Positions 41,355 through 50,203 of a stretch of DNA of 64,000 bases are shown here, one piece after another. A model generated the notes under the pieces. That model made no database searches. It was given only the letters and a program-made list of their open reading frames with translations, and was not told where the DNA came from. Each line of letters opens with the position of its first letter. Within the stretch, counting starts at the first letter, position 1. This DNA comes from Vibrio mangrovi (lineage in GTDB: Bacteria > Pseudomonadota > Gammaproteobacteria > Enterobacterales > Vibrionaceae), in the NCBI RefSeq assembly GCF_024346955.1, contig NZ_AP024883.1:3472001-3536000 (forward strand). Direction: 5' to 3'. A program made the translations under genes and the position numbers.

Positions 41355-41735
41355 ATGAAATATAGAACGTTACTTACAACCGCACTTTTTCTCAGTACCA
41401 ACGCATTTGCTCAATCAATCTATGTTGATGCCATAGGAAATAATGTGGGCCCGAATGGTGGCGAATATTACGAAGTAAAAGTAGAACGTGACGTCACTTA
41501 TGAGCTTGAAATTACCGACAACGACGCCATTTTCAATACCAACGACGGTGCCAGAATGACCAATCTTGGGGTCATGTATGTACAGCCACCAAGAAAGATG
41601 AGAATTGAAACCGTTGAAGCCGGCAAAAAAACTTATATAGAAACAGAAGGACGAATGTACTTCTTTTTTGTCGATGATGGCCTCTTAAACAGTGGTGGTG
41701 CACACGTCAGTATCGAAAAAGTTAACGCTCAGTAA
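41355..41735 (+). CDS. Small secreted protein of unknown function
   Basis: The 126-residue protein has a clear Sec signal peptide (MKYRTLLTTALFLSTNAFA, cleavage before QS) and a beta-rich mature part beginning IYVDAIGNNVGPNGGEYYEV. AAAGGA lies eight bases before the ATG. No cysteines occur in the mature part. I recognise no family. It follows the EamA gene on the same strand, and an imperfect 3' hairpin (41746-41774) follows it. Confidence 0.65.
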   Translation: MKYRTLLTTALFLSTNAFAQSIYVDAIGNNVGPNGGEYYEVKVERDVTYELEITDNDAIFNTNDGARMTNLGVMYVQPPRKMRIETVEAGKKTYIETEGRMYFFFVDDGLLNSGGAHVSIEKVNAQ

Positions 41736-41745
41736 TCAATTGTTC

Positions 41746-41774
41746 ACAGCCTCTGCACAAACAACAGAGGCTGT
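41746..41774. terminator. Hairpin between the secreted-protein gene and the HrpK-like gene
   Basis: ACAGCCTCTG and CAGAGGCTGT form a 10-bp stem with a nine-base loop between two convergent genes. There is no long T-run on either side, so termination would be weak or assisted. Confidence 0.5.
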
Positions 41775-41778
41775 ATTC

Positions 41779-41810
41779 ACAAGTAACTTTCTACACAAGT
41801 AACTGTCTAC
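41779..41810. repeat. 16-bp tandem duplication spanning the HrpK-like gene's stop codon
   Basis: ACAAGTAACTTTCTAC is followed immediately by ACAAGTAACTGTCTAC, one mismatch. The right copy contains the stop codon (41807-41809, minus strand) of the 746-residue gene. Confidence 0.8.
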
Positions 41811-44047
41811 TTCGGTCTGGTAATGCCGAACTGATTGAGTGTCTGCGTCACCGTGTGGTCAAAGTCCCGCCGCTCTCTGCGTTTTTTCGCCTTACCTTTG
41901 AAAAAGCCCACCAGATCAGCAATACCGAACCCAACAGCGACCGCAGCACCGGCAATAGCACCAATCGGTCCACCGGCAGCACTTAATGTGCTGGAAATAG
42001 CAGCCCCCGCCGCCTGACCAGCCGCGGCTGCAACTGCACGTCCTGCGATAGATGCTGCCATCTTCGTCGCAAATTTAGCGCCTTTTTTCGCGATCCACTT
42101 CGCCCCTTTCTTAATCGCTGTATCTTTCAGTTTATCAAGTAACAAATTGCCACTGCCGGTTTCAAGCTGCTGAAACTGCTTCGACATAACATTGTCTTTC
42201 GAACTCATCAATGCTTTCAGAGTCGAGTCATTAATCGCATTGAGTTGCTGAGAATCGATTCCGGCTTTTTTCAGCGCTTTCTTCAGAACATTACCACCCG
42301 GAATCCCCAATCCACCATCGGAAGTCTTTGCCAGAGCATCATCCATAAAAGCGACACTGGTCCAGTAGCCGTTAAGTGCATCTTCTGCCGAAGTTCCCTT
42401 TTTATTAGCCAGTTCAGTCAGCAAATCACCGCTACTGACTTCTCCGGATACCTGCCGCAGTTTCCGCTCCAGATCCGGGCGATCGCTGACAATGTCCGCA
42501 ACTTCAAGATGGCTGCCGGTCAGATCCTGATATAATTGCACTTCATCATGAAATCCCGCTAACGCCTGCGTTGCCTGTTCCGCAGACAACGGTTTACCAT
42601 CATGGCTTTGCAATGATTTTTTCAGCGCGTTTCCAGTCAGTACTTCATCATGCATATGCCGGGTGACACTCCGGGATAAGTCAGAAGAAGAATTGATGAT
42701 TGCTTTCTTATTCTCTTTGGACTTTTCTTCAAGAAATTTCTGTACATCCGGATCGTCCTGTAACTGCTCAATCTTCGCTTGCAGCTCTTTCTCAGTTCCT
42801 TCAGTATCACGGATGTCACGTCCGGCAATGACATATTCATTCATCCGCTGCAAACGCATCAACACGCCAGCTTTCGCGGCACCGGTATATTGTTCCGGAT
42901 GTTTAAAAACATCGCCATCCAGTTTACTGGTATCGATTTTAGCCGTTGCATTCGACATCGCTGCATATGACATAAAGTCAGCAAACTCTTCACCGCTCGT
43001 CGGTGCCAGATTCTCGATAAAAGAGCGAAAATCATGAAAATCGGCCAGTTGATCTCCACCATGCCGGGCAACATCTTTGCCCCGCAATCCCAGATCATCC
43101 AGAATATTGAACATCCCCGGATTACCCCATAATCTGGAGGCTTCGATCAATTGTGGTGGCAATCCCGGATTGTTTGCCGGATCAGATAATGCCTGCAAAT
43201 CACTTTTATTGAGATACTTAGTATCCTGCTGCCCTGCTGCGCCATAAGCCTTAGCCGCAGAACCGGAACGGATAATCGGGTCATTGGCAAACATCAGCGC
43301 AGCAGAACGGGCCATACTTAAGCTTTGCTCGTCTGCCTGTGGATGTTTCTCATGGTATTCATCCATCATCTCACCGGCTTCTTTGGCCCGGTCTTCCAGC
43401 TTGTTGGCAAAAACCTTCAGGTCTTTACTGGTGATTTTGCCGTCGGCTTTCGAATATTTTCCGCCCTCAGCCGTATCGGCAGCGGTCCGTATCGCCGGGT
43501 TGGCGTTAATAAAAGCCATTGCCCGTTCACCGGCAGCACCACCATCCCGGGCAAGCCTTGCTGCCGCATAAGCCCGGTTAAGCTCTTTGGCGGCCCCTTC
43601 TCTCTGTCCCGGCGGCAGGTGACTGACCATTTTATCCCATTTATGTAACTCTTTAGGACTGCTGTATTTAGAGTTATCAATGGCGGCCAGCACTTCCGGA
43701 TCCTTCGCCGCATTATAAGGTTCCATCGTCACAGAAAACTGAACGGAGCTGGTTGTTTTCTCCACCTCTTTCATCGCATTTTCGATGATCCGATCCAGAT
43801 TCTTTGCATTCTCCTGCTGTATCTGCCCTACTCTTTTGAAGAACGAGGCAAATCCCCGACTGTTCCATTGAATACCTGGCTCAGGAAAGCCACCATTAGA
43901 ACCCATCGTTTTGGCAGAATCAGATGCAGTGCCGAAGCTGATTCCCTGCCCTTTCTGCTGAGCCGGCGGAGACAATGCATTCTGCAATACCTTCGTCGAC
44001 TCATCACTGAGCGTAATCGGCATATGTACATTACTATCGACTCTCAC
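41807..44047 (-). CDS. HrpK/HrpF/NolX-like type III translocator-type protein
   Basis: The 746-residue protein starts at a GTG spaced from AGGGAAAGAG. It has no signal peptide and its first 60 residues are Ser/Gln/Gly-rich, as in type III secreted proteins. The body is helical and carries an EF-hand-like element KADGKITSKDLKVF (about 200-213). Near the C-terminus an Ala/Gly-rich hydrophobic block (about 663-716) could insert in membranes and ends in a basic KGKAKKRRERRDF. This layout resembles HrpK of Pseudomonas and HrpF/NolX translocators. No secretion apparatus or chaperone is near. A free-standing pore-forming toxin is an alternative. Confidence 0.6.
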   Translation of the reverse strand: MRVDSNVHMPITLSDESTKVLQNALSPPAQQKGQGISFGTASDSAKTMGSNGGFPEPGIQWNSRGFASFFKRVGQIQQENAKNLDRIIENAMKEVEKTTSSVQFSVTMEPYNAAKDPEVLAAIDNSKYSSPKELHKWDKMVSHLPPGQREGAAKELNRAYAAARLARDGGAAGERAMAFINANPAIRTAADTAEGGKYSKADGKITSKDLKVFANKLEDRAKEAGEMMDEYHEKHPQADEQSLSMARSAALMFANDPIIRSGSAAKAYGAAGQQDTKYLNKSDLQALSDPANNPGLPPQLIEASRLWGNPGMFNILDDLGLRGKDVARHGGDQLADFHDFRSFIENLAPTSGEEFADFMSYAAMSNATAKIDTSKLDGDVFKHPEQYTGAAKAGVLMRLQRMNEYVIAGRDIRDTEGTEKELQAKIEQLQDDPDVQKFLEEKSKENKKAIINSSSDLSRSVTRHMHDEVLTGNALKKSLQSHDGKPLSAEQATQALAGFHDEVQLYQDLTGSHLEVADIVSDRPDLERKLRQVSGEVSSGDLLTELANKKGTSAEDALNGYWTSVAFMDDALAKTSDGGLGIPGGNVLKKALKKAGIDSQQLNAINDSTLKALMSSKDNVMSKQFQQLETGSGNLLLDKLKDTAIKKGAKWIAKKGAKFATKMAASIAGRAVAAAAGQAAGAAISSTLSAAGGPIGAIAGAAVAVGFGIADLVGFFKGKAKKRRERRDFDHTVTQTLNQFGITRPK

Positions 44048-44129
44048 AATACTCTTTCCCTATCGGTTGAATACATACAAGTGGCGGTTAACCGCCATAT
44101 CATTCTCCGACGCAGGAAAGGAATGCCTG

Positions 44130-44152
44130 TCGCTATTCAAAGTGAATAGCGA
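44130..44152. repeat. 9-bp inverted repeat upstream of the HrpK-like gene
   Basis: TCGCTATTC-AAAGT-GAATAGCGA lies about 85 bp before the GTG start. It is part of a longer stretch (about 44113-44205) that reads GCATCTTGAAATTATTCGGG further right and looks like a dispersed short repeat. It could also be a leader hairpin. The surrounding gap 44048-44342 contains no gene. Confidence 0.55.
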
Positions 44153-44342
44153 TTCATTGAAAACACTCGGAGTCCTGCATCTTGAAATTATTCGGGTATA
44201 TATGTCTTACGTGGTATATGAGTATCCGCTGGTTCCTTAATCAGTCTATTTAACTGTTTTTTCAGTCAATATATGATTTCTGTCGCAATTATGCGGGTAA
44301 AGAACCACAAAGTGCGGGATCAGAGACGCTCAGGCTATCTAT

Positions 44343-45179
44343 TCAGGTGATCTGTTCACGATAGCGTTTCGGGCTGACACCCGATTTGCGTTTAAACACA
44401 CGGGAAAAATAGAGTGGATCGGTATAGCCGACAATCCGGCCGATTTGGTTGACCGAGTAGTTTGTCGTGACCAGTAATTGCTTTGCCCGGCTGATACGCT
44501 GATCATCACGCCACTGGGTGATAGTCATCGACATTTCTTCACGGAACAGATGCCCCAGCCGGGAGGGAGAAAGACAGATATGCGAAGCCACCATATCCAT
44601 AGTGAAATCCTGATTAAGATTCTGGGTCATATAATTCATGGCTTCAATTACCCGTGGGTCAAGCGGTTTACTGACCACATCGGGCTGCATACTTTTGCAA
44701 CGAATCAGAAGTTGTTCCAACAGGTTGATCGACAGATCGCTCCGGTAGGGTTCATCGGATTTGGACGTATACTCAATATCGATAAACAGATGTTCAAGAT
44801 TCTGAATGGTTGTCTGATCCAATCCACGGGTGACATAAACCCCGTGGTGTTCTTCCTGCCAGTTCAGCCAGTCATGCCAGAACGCTCTGGGACGAAAGTA
44901 CACCCAGCGGTGAAACCAGCACACACTGTCTTCTTTACGATGGTAATAATGGGCCGCCGTCGGGGGAAACAACAACAAATCACCCGGCCCGACATCCAGT
45001 GCGTCTTTGCCGGAAAAAAGAGTTCCCTCACCTTTACTGGTCAGGTTAATAATGTAGCCTTTCATCCCGTTGGGCCGGTCAATGGTAAAATCCAGTTCGT
45101 CTCCTTCAATAATCGGAGTCAGTCCGGCCACCAGATGTGCATCAAAGTTATACCCGGGTTTGAGCGGATCGTCTTGCAT
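44343..45179 (-). CDS. araC: Arabinose operon regulator AraC
   Basis: The start is placed at the ATG giving MQDDPLKPGYNFDAHLVAGL, preceded by AGGA; this aligns with E. coli AraC, while the upstream ATG at 45212 lacks a ribosome-binding sequence. The 278-residue protein has the arabinose-binding cupin domain (DFTIDRPNGMKGYIINLT, DLLLFPPTAAHYYHR, WVYFRPRAFWHDWLNW). The C-terminal double HTH follows, with CLSPSRLGHLFREE, WRDDQRISRAKQLL and YFSRVFKRKSGVSPKRYR. It would repress or activate araB and araF through the half-sites near 49984-50192. It lies at the far end of the minus-strand ara cluster. Confidence 0.93.
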   Translation of the reverse strand: MQDDPLKPGYNFDAHLVAGLTPIIEGDELDFTIDRPNGMKGYIINLTSKGEGTLFSGKDALDVGPGDLLLFPPTAAHYYHRKEDSVCWFHRWVYFRPRAFWHDWLNWQEEHHGVYVTRGLDQTTIQNLEHLFIDIEYTSKSDEPYRSDLSINLLEQLLIRCKSMQPDVVSKPLDPRVIEAMNYMTQNLNQDFTMDMVASHICLSPSRLGHLFREEMSMTITQWRDDQRISRAKQLLVTTNYSVNQIGRIVGYTDPLYFSRVFKRKSGVSPKRYREQIT

Positions 45180-45308
45180 TCCACATCCTATACTGCTGCT
45201 TTCCTGTAACATTTGAGTGTACGATAACTCTCCGATTCCGTACGTTTTTTCACTTCACAGTTTCGTGCAAAACTTTTTACACCTGACTCTCTATTCTAAG
45301 AAAAACAC

Positions 45309-45830
45309 TTAATTCAGAAAAATCCACTGGGTCGCAGAAAATGCCTCCCTGAAATGCTTATTCCCGGACGACACCAGATAGTCGCTCGGCCGCTCATTAT
45401 ACTGATGCTGTAACTGCTCCAGCCGGTTTTTCACTTCCTGAACCGAGGCCTGTTCGGTATGGCCGGTATGCATCGCCTGAATCTGATGACGCATATCCAG
45501 ACGTGTCGGCACCCGGTTTCTCGCCATATACTCAATCACCAGTGCATCGGGACGGAAAGAATAAGAGATCCCGAGCGAAAGTGTTTCTTCGAGCTGAACA
45601 TTGCACCACTGCTCAATCCGGTTATCTTTGACCCGAAACCGCCAGTGAAAGTCTTCCATACTGACGACTTCATCATTATTGATTAACTCCAGTTGACCAC
45701 TAAAAGCCAGTCGGGAATGGGAGAACAACTGAAATACCACCGGCGTATGTGAAACAATCTCTAATTTCCAGTGGTGATGAAACAGTTGCGCCCGATCAGA
45801 CAACTGAAGCTCATCCGGATCTATCTTCAC
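45309..45830 (-). CDS. Uncharacterised protein in the arabinose cluster
   Basis: The 173-residue soluble protein is not recognised. It is beta-rich in the first two thirds (FQLFSHSRLAFSGQLEL, FHWRFRVKDNRIEQWCNVQL, LGISYSFRPDALVIEYM) and helical towards the end (VQEVKNRLEQLQHQYNERP). The strand pattern is reminiscent of a carbohydrate mutarotase or lipocalin-like sandwich, but I see no catalytic His/Asp set. It lies downstream of araA in the same direction, separated by a perfect 10-bp hairpin, so it may be translated at a reduced level from the araBAD transcript. Confidence 0.6.
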   Translation of the reverse strand: MKIDPDELQLSDRAQLFHHHWKLEIVSHTPVVFQLFSHSRLAFSGQLELINNDEVVSMEDFHWRFRVKDNRIEQWCNVQLEETLSLGISYSFRPDALVIEYMARNRVPTRLDMRHQIQAMHTGHTEQASVQEVKNRLEQLQHQYNERPSDYLVSSGNKHFREAFSATQWIFLN

Positions 45831-45845
45831 GTTGGCTCCTTATAC

Positions 45846-45871
45846 GGTGTCTGCCATTCACGGCAGACACC
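45846..45871 (-). repeat. Intercistronic hairpin after araA
   Basis: GGTGTCTGCC-ATTCAC-GGCAGACACC is a perfect 10-bp stem between the araA stop (45880) and the start of the next gene (45830). No T-run follows on the minus strand, so partial termination or mRNA 3' protection is more likely than full termination. Confidence 0.75.
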
Positions 45872-45879
45872 AGACCGGT

Positions 45880-47382
45880 TTATACCTGACCATTCAGCCG
45901 GTAGTACAGGCTGCTATATTTCAGATCGAGTTTATACTGACGCAGATCGGTCTGTTGATCGATGAGGGCCATCTCAATTCCGGCAATCTCAGCATAATCA
46001 GACAACATATCGACCGATACAGCCTGACTGTACACCGTGTGGTGTGCTCCGCCGCCATAAATCCAGGCTGTCGCAGCCTGTTCCAGACTCGGATGTGGTT
46101 CCCAGAGTGTATGAGCAACCGGCAGATTCGGCAGATCCTGCGGTGGTGTTACGGTATCCACTGTATTCACCAGCATCCGGAAACGATCGCCCAAATCAAT
46201 CACGGAAACATTCAGAGCCGGGCCAGCTTTCCCCGAGAAAATCATCCGGGCAATCGGACAGTCACAGCCAATCGTATGGCGATGGATCTCAATTTTCGGC
46301 CGGGCTGCCGCAATCGACGGGCAGACTTCCAGCATATGCGCTCCCAGAACCTGACTACGCTCACCGAAATTGTAAGTATAATCTTCCATAAAGGAGGTTC
46401 CGCCGGGTTTACCCTGTCCCATGACTTTCATAATCCGGGCCATCGCCGCAGTCTTCCAGTCACCTTCACCGCCATAGCCATAACCTTTTTCCATCAGGCG
46501 CTGTGTCGCCAGTCCGGGCAGGTTAGTCAGTCCGCTCAGGTTTTCAAATGTATTGGTAAAGGCTCCTGCACCTTTCTCTGTCAGGAACTGTTCCATTCCC
46601 AGTTCCAGACGCGCTTCCTGTTGCAGAATTGCCAGAGAATCCCGGTCATTAAGCAGGCTGGGAGCGACTTCATAATTTGATGCATATTCATCAACCAGTG
46701 CCGCAATATCACTGTCAGTCACCGCATTGACGCGCTCACTCAGTTCACCCAGACCATAGCCGTGAACTTCATAACCAAACTGAATCTGAGCTGAGACTTT
46801 ATTCCCTTCAGTCACAGCGACCTGACGCATGTTATCGCCAAACCGGGCCACTTTAAGCTGCTGAGCTTCTGCAACTCCGACAGCTGCACGACACCAGTCA
46901 TCAATTTGCCGGTGAACCGATGCATTCTGCCAGTGACCGGTCACGACCTTCCGGTTAAGGTTCAGACGAGTTCCGATAAAACCGAACTCCCGACAGCCAT
47001 GCGCACTCTGATTGAGGTTCATGAAATCCATATCAATGTCTTGCCACGGCAACTCTGCATTAAACTGAGTGTGCAGATGAAGAAAAGGCTTATTGAGCTG
47101 GCTCAGGCCGGCAATCCACATTTTGGCCGGAGAGAACGTATGCATCCACAACACCAGACCGATACAATCCGGATCATTGTTGGCTCTCCGACACACTTCC
47201 AGAATCTCATCCGGTGTTTTAACGGTTTGCTGTTCGACAATCGACACAGAAATATCGGCAGACGCATTCAGCCCTGCAACCATATCATGACAATGGTGAG
47301 CAACACGCTGTAATACCTGAGGTCCGTATAAATGCTGGGAACCGGTGACAAACCAGACCTGTTTTTTATCGAAAATTTTCAT
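45880..47382 (-). CDS. araA: L-arabinose isomerase
   Basis: AraA converts L-arabinose to L-ribulose. The 500-residue protein equals the E. coli enzyme in length and pattern: VWFVTGSQHLYGPQVL at the start, WMHTFSPAKMWI, QFNAELPW, catalytic glutamates in ARLELGME and FMEDYTYNF, and metal-binding histidines in MLEVCPSIA..HRHTIG and ..GGGAHHTVYSQA. It is the third gene of araB-araD-araA, starting nine bases after the araD stop. Confidence 0.96.
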   Translation of the reverse strand: MKIFDKKQVWFVTGSQHLYGPQVLQRVAHHCHDMVAGLNASADISVSIVEQQTVKTPDEILEVCRRANNDPDCIGLVLWMHTFSPAKMWIAGLSQLNKPFLHLHTQFNAELPWQDIDMDFMNLNQSAHGCREFGFIGTRLNLNRKVVTGHWQNASVHRQIDDWCRAAVGVAEAQQLKVARFGDNMRQVAVTEGNKVSAQIQFGYEVHGYGLGELSERVNAVTDSDIAALVDEYASNYEVAPSLLNDRDSLAILQQEARLELGMEQFLTEKGAGAFTNTFENLSGLTNLPGLATQRLMEKGYGYGGEGDWKTAAMARIMKVMGQGKPGGTSFMEDYTYNFGERSQVLGAHMLEVCPSIAAARPKIEIHRHTIGCDCPIARMIFSGKAGPALNVSVIDLGDRFRMLVNTVDTVTPPQDLPNLPVAHTLWEPHPSLEQAATAWIYGGGAHHTVYSQAVSVDMLSDYAEIAGIEMALIDQQTDLRQYKLDLKYSSLYYRLNGQV

Positions 47383-47391
47383 CGTGTATCC

Positions 47392-48153
47392 TTATTTCTC
47401 ATTATGTTCCTGCTGCCCGTAATAAGCATTCTTGCCGTGTTTACGCAGATAATGCTTATCCAGCAGTGTCTGATTGATTGCATGGACATCCGCATTGATT
47501 TGCAGCGTTTTCAGTGCCATGGCTGCGACCGTTTCAAGGACAACGGCATTATGTACTGCCTGATCCGGCGTTTTCCCCCAACTGAACGGACCATGTTCTT
47601 TGACAATAATCCCCGGAATCGCCAGGGGTTCCTGCTGTCCGATGGTTTCTACAATGACTTTCCCGGTATTCAGCTCATAGTCCTGCTGAATTTCTGCATC
47701 GGTCAGAGAGCGGGTACAAGGCACATGGCCGTAAAAGTAGTCAGCGTGAGTTGTTCCCAGTGGCGGGATCGGCTTACCGGCCTGCGCCCAGGATGTTGCA
47801 TTCATTGAGTGGGTATGGACAATTCCGCCAATCTGAGGGAAAACCCGGTATAACTCCAGATGAGTCTCCGTATCCGAGGAAGGGTTTAACTCGCCTTCAA
47901 TCCGCTGTCCGCAGAGATCCACTACAACCATATTGGCCGGAGAGAGGTCTTCATACGCGACGCCACTCGGTTTAATCACCACAAGACCGGATTCCCGGTC
48001 AATTCCGGAAACATTGCCCCAGGTAAAGGTCACCAGATCGTGTTTTTGCAAATCCATATTGGCCTGCCAGACCTGCTCTCTCAGCAAATCCATCCGGGTC
48101 TTCCATGCAGCATCAACGACAAAATCGGGTGTAAAAGAAACATCAGTGGTCAT
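47392..48153 (-). CDS. araD: L-ribulose-5-phosphate 4-epimerase
   Basis: AraD is a class II aldolase-fold epimerase giving D-xylulose 5-phosphate, the exit from arabinose catabolism into the pentose phosphate pathway. The 253 residues include LVTFTWGNVSGIDRESG, VIKPSGVAYEDL (substrate phosphate), SDTETHLELYR, the metal histidines in GIVHTHSMNATSWAQ, and THADYFYGHVPCTR. The gene sits between araB and araA and its start overlaps the araB stop by 4 bp. UlaF/SgbE are paralogues, but the neighbours fix the assignment. Confidence 0.94.
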   Translation of the reverse strand: MTTDVSFTPDFVVDAAWKTRMDLLREQVWQANMDLQKHDLVTFTWGNVSGIDRESGLVVIKPSGVAYEDLSPANMVVVDLCGQRIEGELNPSSDTETHLELYRVFPQIGGIVHTHSMNATSWAQAGKPIPPLGTTHADYFYGHVPCTRSLTDAEIQQDYELNTGKVIVETIGQQEPLAIPGIIVKEHGPFSWGKTPDQAVHNAVVLETVAAMALKTLQINADVHAINQTLLDKHYLRKHGKNAYYGQQEHNEK

Positions 48154-49865
48154 GCGTCCCCCCTTTGAGAAGATTCTGTGTCATTCGAACGTTCTACAGA
48201 CAGTTGCTCCAGCGACTGTCCTAACGTACGGTACATGGCGTAGCGGCTTTCCCGTACGCCGGGTATTGCTGATTCAGGCACATAAGTGCGGCTGATCGGA
48301 CTCGCCATTTGCTTTTGTGCTTCCTGAGCTGTCGGATAGACTCCAGCGGCCACGGCAGCAAAAATTGCAGCACCCAATGCACAGCACTGCTCTGATTCAG
48401 CCACGACAATTTCCCGGCCAATCACATTGGCGCAGGTCTGCATCACATAAGGCGATTTTTGCGAAATCCCGCCAATCGCCACGAGCCGGTCAACGTTAAC
48501 CCCCTGATTGACAAAACAGTCCACTATTGCTTTAGCACCATGAGCCGTCGCCTCGACCAGCCCGGCAAACAGGTCGACGGCTGTCGAACCCAGATTCAGT
48601 TCAGCAATTGCGCCTTTAAGACGCTGGTTGGCATCCGGCGTCCGGCGTCCGTTATGCCAGTCCACCGCCAGCGCCTGATTTCCACCTTCATCCAGTGCAG
48701 CGGCTGCCTGAGTCAACTGCGGGATCAGGGCATTTTCAAAATCGGTCAGATCAAAACTGACATCCGGATGTTCACTCAGATATTGCTGAACCGGCCAGAG
48801 CAGCAGACGTTTATACCAGGCATAAATATCACCGAATGCCGACTGTCCGGCTTCCAGCGCTGTCATATCCGGTAATGCACTGCCCAGAACCTGCCCACAG
48901 ATTCCTGCAATCGCTTTGTCCGCCACCTGCGAAGGCTCAACCATCAGAATGTCACAGGTTGATGTCCCGATAACTTTGACCAGATCATGAGCACCGGCAC
49001 CGGCACCGACGGCGCCCATATGGCAATCAAATTCACCAACAGCGATGGCAATTCCTGCTTCCAGTCCCAGTTGCTCAGCCCATGCTTCGGTCAGATAACC
49101 GGCAACCTGATCTGCGGTATAAACGTCGTGATACATGCGTTCCCGCAGACCAGCCAGAGTTGGCGACACGGCGGTAAGAAATGCTTCTGAAGGTAATCCG
49201 CCCCATGATTCATGCCACATCACTTTGTGTCCGGCAGCACACATGCCCCGGCGCAGAACATCTGGGTGCTGATTGCCACTCAGTACCGCAGGCACCCAGT
49301 CACACAACTCAACCCAGCTATAGGCATGCCGGGCAACAGCTGCATCCTGTTCACTCACCCAGGCTGCTTTCGCCCAGAACCATTCGGAAGAGTAAATACC
49401 GCCGACATAGCGGGTGTAATCAGGGAAATCGCTGGAGTGTGCCAGTTGGTTAATTCGTTCAGCCATCGGAACAGAGGTATGATCTTTCCAGAGGATAAAC
49501 ATGGCATTCGGGTTATCGGCAAATTCCGGACGCAGCGCCAGTATTTGCCCGTCAGCATCAATCGGAGCTGGCGTTGAACCGGTAGAATCGACACCAATAC
49601 CAACCACAGACTGTGCGATGTCCGGAGTTACCTGTGCAACCGCCGCCTGTATCGCCTGAGTCATCGACTCCAGATAATCCAGCGGATGATGGCGAAACTG
49701 CGACTGTGCCGGCTGACAGTATCTGCCTTCTTTCCATCTGGGATACTCCGCCACCCCCGACGCCAGCTCGGTGCCGGAACGGGCATTGACCAATAAAGCC
49801 CGGACGGAATCTGAACCAAAGTCCAGACCGATCACACAGGGCTCACTCTTCTGTCTCTTCTCCAT
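48150..49865 (-). CDS. araB: L-ribulokinase
   Basis: AraB phosphorylates L-ribulose. The start is chosen at the ATG giving MEKRQKSEPCVIGLDFGSDS, which lies behind GGTGAGAG; twelve upstream codons are non-conserved. The 571-residue FGGY kinase shows VIGLDFGSDSVRAL, GIGVDSTGSTPAP, IGGIYSSEWFWAK, GEFDCHMGAVGAG, IGTSTCDIL and GRRTPDANQRLKG. It also shows the C-terminal ATP motif AIGGISQKSPYVMQ and CCALGAAIFAAVAAG. It is the first gene of the minus-strand ara operon. Confidence 0.95.
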   Translation of the reverse strand: MEKRQKSEPCVIGLDFGSDSVRALLVNARSGTELASGVAEYPRWKEGRYCQPAQSQFRHHPLDYLESMTQAIQAAVAQVTPDIAQSVVGIGVDSTGSTPAPIDADGQILALRPEFADNPNAMFILWKDHTSVPMAERINQLAHSSDFPDYTRYVGGIYSSEWFWAKAAWVSEQDAAVARHAYSWVELCDWVPAVLSGNQHPDVLRRGMCAAGHKVMWHESWGGLPSEAFLTAVSPTLAGLRERMYHDVYTADQVAGYLTEAWAEQLGLEAGIAIAVGEFDCHMGAVGAGAGAHDLVKVIGTSTCDILMVEPSQVADKAIAGICGQVLGSALPDMTALEAGQSAFGDIYAWYKRLLLWPVQQYLSEHPDVSFDLTDFENALIPQLTQAAAALDEGGNQALAVDWHNGRRTPDANQRLKGAIAELNLGSTAVDLFAGLVEATAHGAKAIVDCFVNQGVNVDRLVAIGGISQKSPYVMQTCANVIGREIVVAESEQCCALGAAIFAAVAAGVYPTAQEAQKQMASPISRTYVPESAIPGVRESRYAMYRTLGQSLEQLSVERSNDTESSQRGDA

Positions 49866-49983
49866 AACTCTCACCATTTTCAAGTCACCAGCACCATTCA
49901 AAGATTGCCATCATTTAAAAGTGCAGCGAGTTCACAGCTCATATTCAGTGTTGTCAGTTATAGCGATGGAATGGACGAGGGAA

Positions 49984-50021
49984 CATGAACGCCGTGGCTA
50001 AAAATATGGATAAAAACGCCA
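49984..50021 (-). promoter_or_regulatory. AraC tandem half-sites (araI1-I2 type) at the araB promoter
   Basis: On the minus strand TGGCGTTTTTATCCATA (50005-50021) matches the E. coli araI1 half-site as I remember it at 15 of 17 bases. After exactly four bases a second half-site starts TAGCCACGG (49984-50000). This reproduces the direct-repeat spacing of araI1-I2. A TATAAC hexamer downstream with a poor -35 fits an AraC-dependent araBAD promoter. Confidence 0.7.
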
Positions 50022-50154
50022 CAACTCTTTTTTTGAGCTTTAGTTTAAAAAATACGCAATTATGCACTTTATGTCGAAATATTACGGAAACGTCATGTAT
50101 ATAGGCATTAAAAGCCTACTTAAATCGAGGATAATATCATTTTGAGATCTGGGT

Positions 50155-50192
50155 CATGTTGTCTCACGCTATATGCATGGACAAAATAGCTA
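50155..50192 (-). promoter_or_regulatory. Second AraC half-site pair upstream of araF
   Basis: On the minus strand TAGCTATTTTGTCCATG (50176-50192) matches 13 of 17 positions of the same half-site. It is followed after exactly four bases by TAGCGTGAGACAACATG (50155-50171). The 4-bp gap is the same as in the araB pair. It lies about 100-130 bp upstream of the araF start, oriented away from it. Its role may be araF activation, looping to the araB pair, or both. Confidence 0.5.
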
Positions 50193-50203
50193 CCTTTCAT
50201 TGC

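Noticed and set aside
41746..41774. Strong bidirectional terminator between the secreted-protein and HrpK-like genes
   Set aside because: The stem is good but neither side has a proper T-run, so it is listed with low confidence rather than as a firm terminator.
46044..46391. Long reading frames opposite araA, araB and polA
   Set aside because: They are antisense to well-conserved genes, have no ribosome-binding sequences and encode low-complexity Arg/Ser/His-rich peptides.
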